From Psilocybe azurescens (taxonomy: Eukaryota > Basidiomycota > Agaricomycetes > Agaricales > Agrocybaceae), in the NCBI GenBank assembly GCA_023853785.1, contig JAJIRX010000510.1:1116001-1180000 (forward strand): a stretch of DNA of 64,000 bases, written 5' to 3'. A model generated the notes under the pieces. That model was not told the DNA's origin. It ran no database searches and was given only the letters and a program-made list of their open reading frames with translations. This document shows, piece after piece, positions 44,008 to 55,781 of this stretch. Position numbers and translations under genes: made by a program. The first letter of the stretch is position 1, and each line of letters begins with the position of its first letter.

Positions 44008-47000
44008 TAAGCACGACCTCTGCGAGGACGCCAGACGCCGCCTCCGCCTCGGGAGCTCGCGACAGTCTGGAACCCATCGTCGTCCTTCTTTGGCTCCTCC
44101 TTCAACGGAGCAGGCGAGCTTGGACGAGGGGAAGCAGTTCCCACCGCACGCGCAGGCACAGTGGCAGCAGCTGCTGCTGCAGGTGCAGCACCTCCTCCAG
44201 CGGCCCTCTCCTGCTCCCTTGCACGCCATCCTCCGCCTGCTCCACCCAACGCACCAGGCCTGTACTTGGCCGGGGCCGCACCAGAGCCGGGCTCTCCGAT
44301 CGTAAGGGGGTAGCGGCAGCAGCAGGGGCGTCCGCCGACGCGCGGGTGGGCGTCACAGGCACAGAGTTCGCGGGCGTCGCCGACGACCGCCTCCAGGCAC
44401 TGGGCTCGTCTTTGCCCCCGGCGCGCAGCGCAGTCGGTACAGCGGTGGGCGCGGGCATAGCTTTCTGCGCGGCTCTGCGCGCCAAAGCCTCCTCTTCTCG
44501 GCGCTGTTGGAGGAGTGCCTTCTCCCTGGCTTCCTGGCGCTCCTTCTCGCGAGCCTCGCGACGAGCAGCAGCCTCCTCCTCGGCTTTGCGTTTCTCTTCT
44601 TCTGCAGCAGCAGCAGCGTCCTCCTCTTCTTGTCGCAATCGTTCCTCTTCGGCAGCATGTTCTGTAGAAGAAAGAAAAGAAAAAGTAAGAATACCAAACG
44701 AAAAGCAAAACAAAGAAAGGATATTAAAACACATACCGGCTTGAATCCTGGCCTCCTCCTCCTCCCTCTTGATACGGGCCTCTTCCTGCTGCTGTAACCT
44801 CTTCGCCTCCTCCTCGCGAGCCTTCATCACCGCCTTTCTCCTCTTCTCCTTCTCCTCCGCGATCTTCCTCTGCGCCGCCTCTTTCTTCTTTGCAAACTCC
44901 TCGCCCTTCTTCTCGATGACCTTCTGCCTCCTCTCCTGGTAATCGCCCAGCATTCGGCTCAGGCGTGCTTTGGTGTTGAGGTCTTCTTGGTGGGCGAGGA
45001 ACGCGGCCTCGATGCGGGCCTTTTGGATGGCTTCGAATGTCTCCTTGTCGCTCTTCTGCTGGACCTCGTAGTCCTGGTCAAGTAGCGATCGCTCTTCCTT
45101 GCGGTAGGCGCGCTCGATGTGGTCGATTCGCTTGTGGGTGATGCGCAGACGTTCTTGGAGCTCCTTCTTCTCCTTCTCGAGCTGAGCGACTTGGATGGTG
45201 ATCAAACCTTCCGTATCGTAGGACTCCAGTTTCTATGAAAGAAGGGAAAATATAAGCAACAGAAAAAAAGTGTCGAAAGGCAATACGCACATCCACTTCA
45301 TTAGCTTTCAAAATACCCTTATCGACAAGACTCTGCGCATATTTCTTCGCCTCATCGATCCTGATCGTCTCGATCTCCTTCTTCGTCCTCTCCTGCTCTT
45401 TCCTCCTCAAGTCCTCCTTAGCGCGCTTCGTCTCCTCCTCCTTCTCCCTCCTCGAGAACTCGGCTCTGCGACTGCTCTCCTCCTTCTCCTTGCGCACGCT
45501 CAGCTCGCTGAGCAGCTCACGACGCCTGGCGACAAGGGCCCTGCGCAGCTGCAGCGCCTTCCTCTCAGACTCAACAGCAGCGACCAAGGTGCGGAACTGC
45601 GCGGTCTGCTCCTCGACCGTAGGCGCAGGAGGCTTTTCTTCGATAACCTCGAGCGTGTCGTGTAGGCAGAGCGCAACCTTGCTGAGGCGTGTGCGGACGA
45701 GTTCAGCAGTGGAGGGTTGTATCGAGGCCTCTTGCGACAATGTCGATGTCGACGCGGTGGAAGTGGAAGGCTGGTCGTCGTTGGAGGCGAAAGGATCGTC
45801 TACGAACGTGATGCTGCCGTCCTTGTGGTCGATGCGGACGTTAAGCTCGCCACGACGGGCACATCCCATGATGTACGCCTCAACCTGCTCATCGTCGAAC
45901 GATCCTTCAAGACCGGCTTCTTTAAGAGGTGCAGCCAGAGAGAGGAGGTTGCTAATTTTGATGGTGGAATACACCTGCGAAAGCTGAGAAAGGAGGCGTG
46001 AAAGCAAAGCACGTTGGAGGAGGGGAAGATACAGTGAATAAGCCTCATCATCAGCAAGAGTCTGGAGTAGAGGAGAGATGGAAGCACAAAGGGTCAATGG
46101 ATCGAAGGTGACTTCGAGAATGTTGTACAGTTTTTTGACGGACGCCGGCGACAGTTTGAGTACGTCACGTGAGAGCTGAATATGACAAAATTAGTACGAC
46201 GGAAAAAGTATGGCTCAGATAATGAACTCACTGCATCCTTGAGCAATCCAGAGCGCGTAGGCATACGACTGAGGCCGAGAAGGGCGGTAAGTCGCGCATT
46301 TTTACCCTTGAGCTCGTCAGGTTCCTCGGTATGCAGACCAACAGGGACGGCAAGAGCGCTGACGAGAACCTGGGCGGCCAACCTGCCCATCTCCTCTTCT
46401 GATTTCCCACCAATCGAAACGACGATGGCGTAGTATCGGCTCCATGCAGCGGCGTGGTAGAGAGCATTTCCGCTCATAAGGAAGATCTTGGTGAGCTTTT
46501 CGTAGTAGTTGGCCATCATGGCGGGGCGAGGTGCCTTCTTGGCCATGGTAAGGAGGTTGTGGACATCTTCCACCGATCGGAAAGCCTCTTGCCAGAGCTC
46601 GAGTTCGACGGAGGTGTTGAGTTGAGCGAAACGTGTGTCAAGATGGTGTTGGAGGGTGTCGGGATCGGAGAGGTTAATAGAATGCTGCTGATGCGAGTAT
46701 TTGGCAACATTGGAAAGATGCAGACGGAGAGTCTCGCAGAGACGACGGAATTCGACTTTGCGTTGATGTTTGAGACAGAACTTGAAGGCTTGTTGGGCAA
46801 TTTGCTAAGGCGGGTTGAGTGTAAATGACAAAGATTCCAGACAACGCGCATATAGCTACTCACCTGATAAATGGCCTCAAGTCTCGCGTTATTTTTGAGA
46901 GTTTCCAACGAAGTCCTGTAACTCTCCCACAGGAACTTGAGCCAAGGGGTGACGAGAGCACGATCTGTGCGGTCCTTGCTTTGATCCCCACTGACGGCGC

Positions 47001-47391
47001 CGAGAAGGATGCTTTCCGGGGTTTCACTGGCCTCCAAATCATCAATGTCGACAGCCGATTTCACCGCTGCCTTCTCCTGGGCTTCCCGTACTTTCGAGTC
47101 TGCGAGTTGAACAAAGCGAGTGATGACGGTTTCAATGCTCTGAACGCTGGTATTCTGAGCGATGTTTTTGTATTGCATAAGACCTTCTTTGGCGGTGCGC
47201 CCCTTCCTCATGTCGACACACAGTTCAATGAAGCGATGCATGATGGGTTCCAGCGAGGTGAGAGGGGTCGATCTGAATCGTTTTGAGGAGAACATTTCCG
47301 TTAATGACTGGAGAGCAGCATGTGTCTGGCCGACGGAAACGAGTCCTTCGGCCTGCTTAAGCACGGTCTCTGGTTTAGAAAAGGGCGCCAT
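44007..47391 (-). CDS. tif32: Translation initiation factor eIF3 subunit a
   Basis: Scaffold subunit of eIF3; binds the 40S ribosome and helps mRNA recruitment and scanning. Starts [20 protein letters not shown] (47391). Conserved blocks: [102 protein letters not shown], then the PCI region with [16 protein letters not shown] near 45800. A long charged coiled coil of [20 protein letters not shown] type follows, and a C-terminus KYRPGALGG...DDDGFQTV...WRPRRGRA. About 1,050 residues, few introns. Oddity: the frame changes at GGGGG (44306-44310); one more base in the run joins ATP to [18 protein letters not shown]. For an essential gene this is almost surely a sequence error. Confidence 0.96.
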
Positions 47392-47758
47392 ATTGTACTG
47401 AGAAAGCCAAGTCAATAGATAGACATTGATCATAAGAACATAATATACATACAACGAGTTATATAGTGGCTACTCGTCGGTCGCCTGTTGAGATCAGATA
47501 TACGAGCTCGACGATGGGTATGCAGATGCGGACGTGGTCCTTACAAAAAAATTAGGTTTTCTTTAGGGCCGGTCACATGTTCTGTATCACAGAGTCATCA
47601 TCGGTCCCGAATAACTGCATTCTTATATATCATGTCTTATCCTTCAGGATACACCCTTCGAACACGCTGATATCCATAAGAAATCCATATGAAAGCTCTA
47701 GAAAATTTAAACCAATTTTCTGCATTTTTTCGGCAATTTATCACTTCGTCAATGCCAT

Positions 47759-48004
47759 TTGACTTTTTTCATCAATCTTTTCGCTTTTCAAGTAAGAATC
47801 GTGGCCCTAGGAGAAGGCATGACAATCTCGTGCGACGTGAAAGCAGGCTACTGTATACATGGATGTTTCTGTGTGTCATCTGGGAAATCGATTGACAACC
47901 ATCTTCACAAGGACTTCACAGGGGTTTGGTCGAATGGGTGTATTTGCCAGTGCATCCAGCGGAATTTCAACGGCCTCGATGGCCTGAAAGCCGTTGATAG
48001 ATGA
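47759..48004 (+). CDS. Candidate small cysteine-rich secreted protein
   Basis: An 81-residue ORF. The N-terminus MTFFINLFAFQVRIVALGEG could be a signal peptide. The rest has seven cysteines in two clusters: SCDVKAGYCIHGCFC near residues 24-38 and NGCICQC near 59-66. No family recognised. Codon pattern and the lack of an intron do not strongly support or exclude it; it may be a chance ORF between eIF3a and an F-box gene. Confidence 0.28.
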   Translation: MTFFINLFAFQVRIVALGEGMTISCDVKAGYCIHGCFCVSSGKSIDNHLHKDFTGVWSNGCICQCIQRNFNGLDGLKAVDR

Positions 48005-48188
48005 GGTGCCGTAATCCTCTCGTGTCATCTAATCAAGACTTTTTCTAGGGCCATCTTACTTGTAAGAGTACGGGTTTTCGCTGCCTGTAACCTGTTGTTT
48101 TTAATACAGAAGTACATATTAATGGATTTTGCACAACTATTTTATTTATTACTGATTGCCGAAATACGGGATGGCCTATTGCCACCGC

Positions 48189-49992
48189 TCAGGCTTCTAT
48201 GTCAGAAACCATGCCATGATATTGCATGGAAATCTCGAGCAGGTCGAATTGAAGAGTGGAATCTCTTAAATCCAAGACTACACCAGCCTCTGCAAGTTTA
48301 AGGAGGCGTGTGAGAGGCTCCTTTTGATAATACGCTCCTCGTAGAAGGTCGAATCTACGCTCTCGCCGTTCTTTAGAAGCGCCAGCCAACTGATTCGTAA
48401 CTTGTTCAGTGGGCGCCTCTTTGGGTTGTTGATCTGCGAAATACTCCCTACAATGTCTGGAAGGCATCCCCAGAAGACTCTGTCGGCTTTCTCGTCCCTG
48501 TAGTTTATCCTTGCGAACTCAAGGATTTTCAGCTCTGGCAGGAATTGTCCCTGGATGGCTCCCGCTGTGTTTATCGACGTATCGTAGATAGAGGTACTGG
48601 ATAGAAGGTAGAAGAGTTCAAACTCGTAGTTCGCTGCCGATGTATTCGATTTCAATTGTAATTTGCGAAGTAATGGCATCTCTTTAAGAATCTCGATTAG
48701 TGTCTGATAGAGAAAGTTTGTTTTGCCGATTGCCAGGGTGGTCAAAGGACATGAAGAATGTCTGATATGGGCCAAAAAACTGTCCCAAGGAAAGTCGGAA
48801 TACGTGTTGATCTTGTACTCGGTCAGGTGGGGAAGTTAAATTTGTTGAAAAATATAGTCAAACTCGGAAGAGAATTCGCAGGATACACCATCGTGGAGCA
48901 TATTTCGAGTGATTGGAGTGCATGATGAACAACCCGTGGGGAATCTGTTGAAAACGGCGACGACTGTTGGACCCAGCCCAAGGTCCAACTCGTCTCAGTA
49001 ATCACGATTTCCCATTTAAAGTGGACTAGCTGCGGGGCCAATTCCAAGAGCGCGAAGCCTGGTTCTAGACCAATTGCCTTTATAAACACGTTGGTGACGC
49101 AGTTCCATTGTATGTCCATAGCGTTGATGCCAGAGTGTATAATCGTTACGCTTTCAAGATGAGGTATGGTGGACATGTATGCGAACAATGAAGTTGGTTC
49201 TTTAAGGTCCTCCACCCGCAATGTGCGGAGCCGAGGTGCACATTGCGAATTTGTACACCGGAGATTCACGACCGATGCATGCATGTTGCTGATTTTCAGA
49301 TGCTCCCAGCGGCCTGAATGCTGATTGACCAAGTCGATGAATTGTTGATTCAACTTCGCTACCTCACAAGTAGGTGCCCAGCCACGATCGTTACCCCAGG
49401 CACTGGCCCAACTATCGCGATTGCCTGAAAAATGGACAGATAGAGGGAGTTGACCAGATCTCTCCATCCATGCAGATAGGATGTCCACTGTTACTCGACC
49501 GTGGATATTCTCTCTCTGGGGGACCGATGTGTGGATAACGGTCCAGAGCGATGGTGTTGACCAGGCAATGTCACGCCAGGATTGGCAAATGGATCCCAGG
49601 AATAATGGACCAGAATCCACTTGTTTTATGCCCATCACCGGCTTTTTGTCGTCATTCCAGGCATCAAACTGTCCAGAGACCCACATATCTGAAAGACTGA
49701 GCTCGAAGATAGGATACACGATCTCCACCGGAAGTTTACTCGTCACTGTGTCATGGCACTTGTTTATCTTCGTCCTAATACTGCGTCGTCGGTCCAGCAG
49801 TCGCTCGACAGTCTGTTTCGCGATGATAAGCTGGGCATCGAGATCGGTATGCTCTTTACAGAAAGAACAGGGTTCTCCATCCTCCCTTTCACAGGCGTCT
49901 AATAATCCAGTGCGATTGACCTCTTCCGCACTGATGCAGCAAATACACACCGACGGACTCGCCATTTCCTCGATCAAACTTAATGGTTGCAC
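48189..49992 (-). CDS. F-box protein (agaricomycete type), frame breaks
   Basis: Probable substrate adaptor of an SCF ubiquitin ligase. Starts MQPLSLIEEMASPSVCICC (49992; an inner Met is possible). After a coiled segment TVERLLDRRRSIRTKI comes the F-box SKLPVEIVYPIFELSL, then CQSWRDIAWSTPSLWTVIH, the hallmark following this fungal F-box. A degenerate leucine-rich part follows (CAPRLRTLRVEDL, IPHLESVTIIH). The frame changes at a four-base run (48829-48832): one added base joins FNF to PHLTEYKINTYSDFPWDSF. A second change near 48385 is needed to reach RRFDLLRGAYYQKEPLTRLL with the typical end. About 590 residues after repair. Confidence 0.83.
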
Positions 49993-51590
49993 TGTTTCTG
50001 ATTAGGATCAGCAAGCAGTAAGTCCCCAGCTATGAATTTATAGTAGTACCTCTGGTTTACGGAATCGGGAATGCCACTTGGATGAAAGGTGATGATGATA
50101 GTACAAAGGTGAAAGCAAATATCCGCGTAGTCTCTCGTAGACAGCCTTCGATATAATGTGAACATGTGTGTGATGTTCACAATTATATGAGAACATCCGC
50201 GAACCTTCGGTTCGGTCTCATCTACGGCTTTCCTTGTTTTATCGGACTCGCTTTAGTCTACATATTCAACATCAGATCAGATGTTCTGCTAGTCGTTTAA
50301 GCGATATCTGGACAACGCAAGTATGAAAACTTTTGAAAAAATGCATTACAGTGTAAAATACATTAATGTTAATGAAGATGTACAGCGATTTAAAAGAGGA
50401 AACGACAACTCTAAGCTGCTAAGAAAGTCTGCACAAGATCTCCTATTTTACATGTCCTTATATCAGCGACACTTTTATGGTGAGCACGAGTAGGAGAATG
50501 AAACCTACCTGTTGCTTGCTTGGAAAAACTTCGTCATCGAGGTAGACCTATGTCGCCACCGCCCAATTTGACATACCATATCTTCTGAACCGCCATTGCA
50601 CTCGGTGTATTAGATTCTCCGTACCTTGGTAGTTGAATTAAACGTGAGAAATCTTCCTGCACTTAACTCCGTTTATAACTGTGAGTCTTTCCTAGTGTCA
50701 CCTCAGCGCCTATTTGGGCTCCCACGAAATTATCTCTGGAATTACCCAGCATTTGGTGGGCGTCTAAAGTGTTTATGTGTATCTCACCATTCGGCTCTAC
50801 AGGACGTGTATTTTACCCTACGCTTGCTTCCCAAAATCGGATACTTGAAGAAAGACATGGACTCAGCTCGAGCTGCCCATATACCATTCAATGCTATGCA
50901 GGGAAAGAATTATCTCATAGCCATTGCATAGTCGTTTCGAAACCCATTGCTCGAGAATAGCGGCCGTGAACAATTGACGTTGGCCTCTGGGACTAGGGGC
51001 TCCTAGTCAATGTCTCAGGTAGCTACGGCATGTAATGGTGTCGAGGCGTAGATATGCAATAGTAGTAAACTGATTAGACGATGCAATAAGTTGAATTCTT
51101 CTTTCTATTCGTTCACAAAATAAATTGTTACAGTTTGTCGATGTTGTGTATCACTTTTTACGTTCAAAAGTTGCCGTGCGCTTGGGCCATGTATTCCGCT
51201 GCATGCCTCACGTGTTACTTCAACTTATCCAACAACCTCTAATGCATGAGAGCCTTGGCAAATAATTGATGAGGGTTAATTGATACCATCTGTTAACCTA
51301 CACGGAAACATTGGACAGTACTCCAAAACTCCCTTATTCTTTCCAGTTTGACCATTACTTCATACTGTTCTGTTGCTATTCCAGTTCACAACGCCCAGCT
51401 CTCCCACCTGTTCATCATCAGTACAGCGGCTGGCTCGGATATCTCCCTTTGTTTTTCGGGAGATATAAAATGCTATAACGGAATCCGAATTCAACCCATC
51501 AGGTACGTAGATCCATGATAGGAAACCACCATGCACATTGCAAATATTTTGTGTTCACTGGTCCCGTCCTTGCTTAATTTGCGACCACTA
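49992..51590. other. Long intergenic stretch
   Basis: 1.6 kb between divergent genes. An ORF at 50626-50931 has no domain. A TATA-like GAGATATAAAATGC lies near 51468, about 120 bases upstream of the next start codon. Confidence 0.45.
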
Positions 51591-53285
51591 TGTCCCTCAT
51601 TCTCCTAGCTATAGCCGCCACAGCTCTGTCGACAAGAGGGCAAGTTGAATCCCCCAGCAGTAGCCCCGCAGCTATGGGTACTTTCGGCCTGACATTCCCT
51701 CGCGTAGACGAATTGGAATGCGAGTGTCCGAACACTCGAAGTCTCTTGGACATTGTGTGGAGCTGTTTGTCCACTATACTACTGTGTACATGGGTCAGCA
51801 TGCATCCAAATATTCCACCTCCAGGAGAGAACCCTATCAAGACGGTTCTGCGTCGGGCAAAGATGATGATCAGCACACTTATAGCACCGGAGATGATGTT
51901 GATGTTTGCTATGAGACAATGGTTGGCTGCAAGGCAAGAAACGAGAAAGTATAGGAGTGAGTTTCCCCTCATATGTAGTCTTTTTTAAAGCGTCCAATGT
52001 AACTGATGAAAACCCGCTATAGAGCAGAAATGGACCATGGCGCACGGATATTTCCTCATTATGGGAGGATTCGTCCTCATGAAAGGGGAAGAAGATCTGG
52101 GGACTTTATCATATGATCTTTTGATAAACTGCACGAGGATGGAGATATCGAGTTTCCATCTCTGACCAAAGAGGAACTGGAGGATAGGAGCAAAGGGGAC
52201 CCCCTTTCTAAAGCTATAGCGATTTTGCAGTCCCTGTGGTTCATCATTCAATGCATCGCACGAGGCGCCCAAGGTCTTGCTATCACTGAACTCGAGATCG
52301 TTACGTTGGCTTTCTGCAGTCTTACTGGCGCGATGTATTTCTTCTGGTGGAGTAAACCGCTTGATGTGGGGTGTCGGGTTCCAGTATACATCAAGCCTGA
52401 ATCCGATTATTTTCCTAAGTTCAACCTACGGAGGGCCGAAGAAATTGGCGATGCTGACCGCGCTTCGAACGAGATTGCAGATGCTCTACGAGCTGATGGC
52501 GAAACCTCCGACAAGGTACACAATTTTGGAAACTATGACATACGTGGATATCATTTTGATCATCTTATAGTTTGAATCTCGTTTCTCGTTGCGAGTAAAG
52601 ATGAAAGAGCTACGACAGGCTTTCAGAACACTACGACTGGACATCACACGCCGAGTGGCGAAAGATGGTAACAGATATCGACGCTGTTACCATCATTGTG
52701 TCTGCATTTTCAATCGTCTTATCGGCGGCCTTCATCGTTATCATTCTGGCGGTCTTCGCAGTTGCCCATTTTCTGTTCATCTTAACAGAACTAATAGGCG
52801 GAAACGACAGTCAATCTATCCCTCCCGGGCAGAATAGGGTTTCTACATTCTATGCTCCTCCGATGAGCGTTACCAATGATGGCCGGTTGATGGCTTTGTA
52901 TGGGGTCACTGGCACCATCTTCGGCGCAATCCACTGCATCGCATGGCGATTCCACTTCCCCACAAACGCCGAAAGTCTGATATGGCGGACTATGTCGCTA
53001 AGCATCACCTTTATTCCTATCTTAATGCCCCTTTATATCAACACAATTACCCCATTCGACGACTATATAACTCGTGGTAGGCCTGAGGAGGGATTTGGTG
53101 CTAGAATTCTGTATATGTTTTGTGTCGCAGTGGACACATTGGCCCTGTGGTTGGTGATCCTGACCATAATGTTTTACGTTCCAGCTCGTTGCATACTTTT
53201 GGTGCAATCATTTGTTTTGCTTCGAGATTTGTCTCCAACGGCATTTCTAGATGTAGATTGGCAGAACTTTCTTCCACATTTTTGA
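51590..53285 (+). CDS. Multi-pass membrane protein of a widespread fungal family, unknown function
   Basis: Starts MSLILLAIAATALSTRGQVE, a signal peptide or first helix. Then LLDIVWSCLSTILLCTWVSM, HPNIPPPGE, KMMISTLIAPEMMLMFAMRQ, WTMAHGYFLIMGGFVLM, SLWFIIQCIARGAQGLAITE, LEIVTLAFC...WWSKPLDV, and in the C-terminal half FIVIILAVFAVAHFLFILT, FGAIHCIAWRFHFPTNAE and CVAVDTLALWLVILTIMFY. This order (VWSC...TWVS.HPN.P, CIARG.QGLAITELE, GAIHC.AW.F.FP) is common in uncharacterised agaricomycete proteins. About 540 residues and three or more introns. Frame break: LSYDLL must join DKLHEDGDIEFPSLTKEELE by one extra G near 52123; otherwise a stop follows. Confidence 0.8.
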
Positions 53286-53499
53286 ATACACATATATACG
53301 GCTTTTCAAGACTGCGCTGAAAACGTATCGGATAAAATTATCATTCGTCGTCTTTATCTATTTGGAGGTGGTATTTACATCTCAATCACATATAATAATC
53401 AATTGGCGAACTGTGTTGGGAACGAGCGCGCGAAGCAACAAGGTTATGCCGGTGGTAATAATGTTTAATTCCATTTCGGACAATCTGGAGAGAAAAACA

Positions 53500-53607
53500 T
53501 GACAAGAGTGGGACTCGAACCCACGCAACATTACGTTATGAGAAAACCCGCTCAAAGCAGGCAAGCTAAGCTTGAGTCACACGCCTTAACCGCTCGGCCA
53601 TCTTGCC
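53500..53607 (-). tRNA. tRNA-Leu (CAA) with intron
   Basis: The reverse strand has acceptor stem GGCAAGA with TCTTGTC, D arm GGCCGAGCGGTTAAGGC, anticodon stem TGTGA with TCATA around loop CTCAAG, and T arm GTGGGTTCGAGTCCCAC. The variable arm resembles that of yeast tRNA-Leu(CAA). About 24-28 bases after CTCAAG, including a CAAGCTTAGCTTG hairpin, are the intron, at the standard site 3' of position 37. Discriminator base A. Confidence 0.93.
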
Positions 53608-53609
53608 TT

Positions 53610-54038
53610 ATTTAGCAGGATTACACTATGCATATCTAAAAGTGTTTATTACTGCCAGCAGTAGTACACTCCATAGGAGCGTATCCGTTGTAGAGATACA
53701 CCACTCTATGCTATTGTATCTACCAGGACTCGAATCATCGAGAGCGGCGAACTTGTGTGGCTTTTCAATTTGTTCAAGTTCAAATTCCACACTTCCAAGT
53801 TTTACTAACATCTGAGAAATCAGTGTTAGAGGTGTTGGAAACCGTTAGTAATTAAACGCGCTGCTGTACGCAGGTTATTTGTCTACTTGTTTTCTAAGGC
53901 TTCAACTAAAAGTTTTTTTTTTTGAGTGTTAAATACTTTCTGGTTGCTTTTTGTCTCCTCTAGCCATAACACTCGCCCATTTTTACCACAACAATCACAT
54001 AGTATGTTCACATGGTTCGTAGCCTACAAATCGCAGAA
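53610..54038. other. Intergenic, nothing recognised
   Basis: About 430 bases between tRNA-Leu and the MITE-like element. Contains a 10-base T run near 53912. Confidence 0.4.
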
Positions 54039-54368
54039 ACATGTTACAGCTAAACGCAAAACCCTAGGCACCTTCGCAAAATCCCCTAAGTGCGCCAAGC
54101 TTTGTGCAAACAACCGTCTTTGGAAACTAGGCGCAACTGGCGCAAGCTCTTCCTTGTTCCGTCGTCGTTGCCCCATGATCATCACCCTTGCTATAAATAC
54201 AGTGGAGCAACAAGTCCATTTCACAGTGCGCCCTCCCGACGTTGTGGGGCCCCTTTGGAAACGGGAAGGTGCGAAGTTGTACCAAACACGGTTGTTTATA
54301 CAAAGCGGGGCAGGTGGGAAGGTGTCTAGGGTTTTTGCATTTAGCATGTAGTAATAATAATAACATGT
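54039..54368. mobile_element. MITE-like element with long terminal inverted repeats
   Basis: Left end GCTAAACGCAAAACCCTAGG (54049) mirrors the right end, whose reverse complement is GCTAAATGCAAAAACCCTAG (ending 54345). The match continues inward with gaps for about 75 bases, including CTTTGTGCAAACAACCGT against CTTTGTATAAACAACCGT. Outside, ACATGTTA (54039) is mirrored by TAACATGT (54361), with a TTA repeat inserted on the right. About 300-330 bases with no transposase. The open plus-strand ORF through it (53926-54351) is not a credible gene. Ends about 65 bases before the terpene-synthase-like start. Confidence 0.75.
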
Positions 54369-54431
54369 ATGTAACACGTGTGAGAGATTAGTGACTTTCT
54401 CACCGTAACGTAAAGCAGGCTTGAATGATCG

Positions 54432-55675
54432 ATGTCCTTGAACCAGAGCTTCCAGCTTCCCGACCTACTAGGTATCATTAATCCTCTCGAGCTGCGCACC
54501 AATCGACACTGTCGGTACGCCACGGACGCGTCTGAGAAATGGCTCAATGAAACTGGACTTTTCTCCGTGGACGAGCTGTCGTATCTTCGATCTACAAAAA
54601 TTGGCTTGCTCTGTGCCCTTTGTTTCCCGACATGCGACTCACCACAGCTACGGGTGCTCACAGACCTTTCCACGCTGCTCTTTTACTCTGGGCTGAGGGA
54701 GAATGCCGGAGGCGAATCTCTTGGCTTACGGGATGTCGATCATTCTCAGGCGTCTTCAGGATTAGCCGCCGGTTCCTTTCACGAAATGAGTGACAGTGAA
54801 AGCGGGTTAGAATTGCTCAGAGGCCACGTGTTGCTCAGGCAGTTGCGTATACCATCAGTGCTGCTCCTGCTTGTAAACTGAATATCTCGCCCGAAGCATC
54901 GTAGACCACCGTCTCATTAAATTGGCTTCCGCGGCTTCGGAAATTTGGAAAGGCCGGTTCAGAAAATCTGTACTGGATTATCAGGCGGCCCAGAAAGGAA
55001 TCTGTTTGAATCGATCCCGAAATATTGTACCTTCTCTCGAAGAATACATCGCAATCGCCCGAGAGATGCATGGAACCAACGTGGTACTCGACCTCGCAGA
55101 ACTCATGGAGGTCTTCCAATTCCCTGATCTGCATGGAACCGAAGCAGAGAAAATCATTGTTCTGAAGCACACCGCTTTCGACGTCATCGCGTGGTCGCTG
55201 GTGACTTTTTCTGTTCATTTTAACGCGTAATAGATCGCCTAATCTCTCGTAATAGGATGTCGTTTCTTTTCAGCTTCAACAAGACCGAGGAAGTTCGCAC
55301 AATCTCGTGGCGGTGTTGATGTACCACAACAGCCTATCTGTTCAAGGAGCAATGAATCAATCAGGAATTATGATCAAGCAGGCATTCTCTTCTTTTTGTT
55401 CGGCGGAACGCTCTATTCTCGACTCTCTTGATAGACAAAAGTCATCCAAGGCTCCCATTTTATCGTGGGTATGGATGACCCTTGCATCTGAGGGTGTGCC
55501 TGCAGAAGCCGAGGCTATATCGGAAACCATTAGACGATATATCCGAGCATTGAAGGATTGCATTAGCGCTGTGATTCACTGGGCTTATGAAACTGAATTA
55601 TTCTTCGGTAAAAAAGGAGGTGAGATCAGAACATTTGGGTGGGTGTTTGTCGATCAGGTTCCGGTCACAGATTGA
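54432..55675 (+). CDS. Terpene-synthase-like protein lacking canonical metal-binding motifs
   Basis: Class I terpene synthase fold of the fungal sesquiterpene type. Starts MSLNQSFQLPDLLGIINPLE; then KIGLLCALCFPTCDSPQLRV and LTDLSTLLFYSGLRENAGG. Next GRFRKSVLDYQAAQKG, PSLEEYIAIAREMHGTNVVL and AFDVIAWS. Splicing then gives DVVSFQLQQDRGSSHNLVAV, followed by MYHNSLSVQGAMNQSG and ETELFFGKKGGEIRTFG. About 380 residues, three or so introns (near 54840-54910, 55200-55253). Expected DDxxD/DExxD at the end of the LxxLLF helix is SGLREN; the NSE triad (NDxxSxxxE) reads LDVVSFQLQ; the C-terminal RY pair reads LF. Frame stays open. Likely a catalytically altered or non-catalytic member; overall family call is good. 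Confidence 0.82.
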
Positions 55676-55781
55676 ATTGCATGCACATATTACACGTAAA
55701 CTCATCCTTTGTACTAGCAGTAGCTACATCTACTTATATTCCAGTGGTAGAAAAAATGGGAAAATCTAGACATAAATAACA

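Noticed and set aside
53926..54351. 141-residue ORF through the inverted-repeat element
   Set aside because: Both strands stay open by virtue of the inverted repeat; no transposase or other domain is present.
54024..54377. Minus-strand ORFs in the same element
   Set aside because: Same reason: open only because of the repeat structure.
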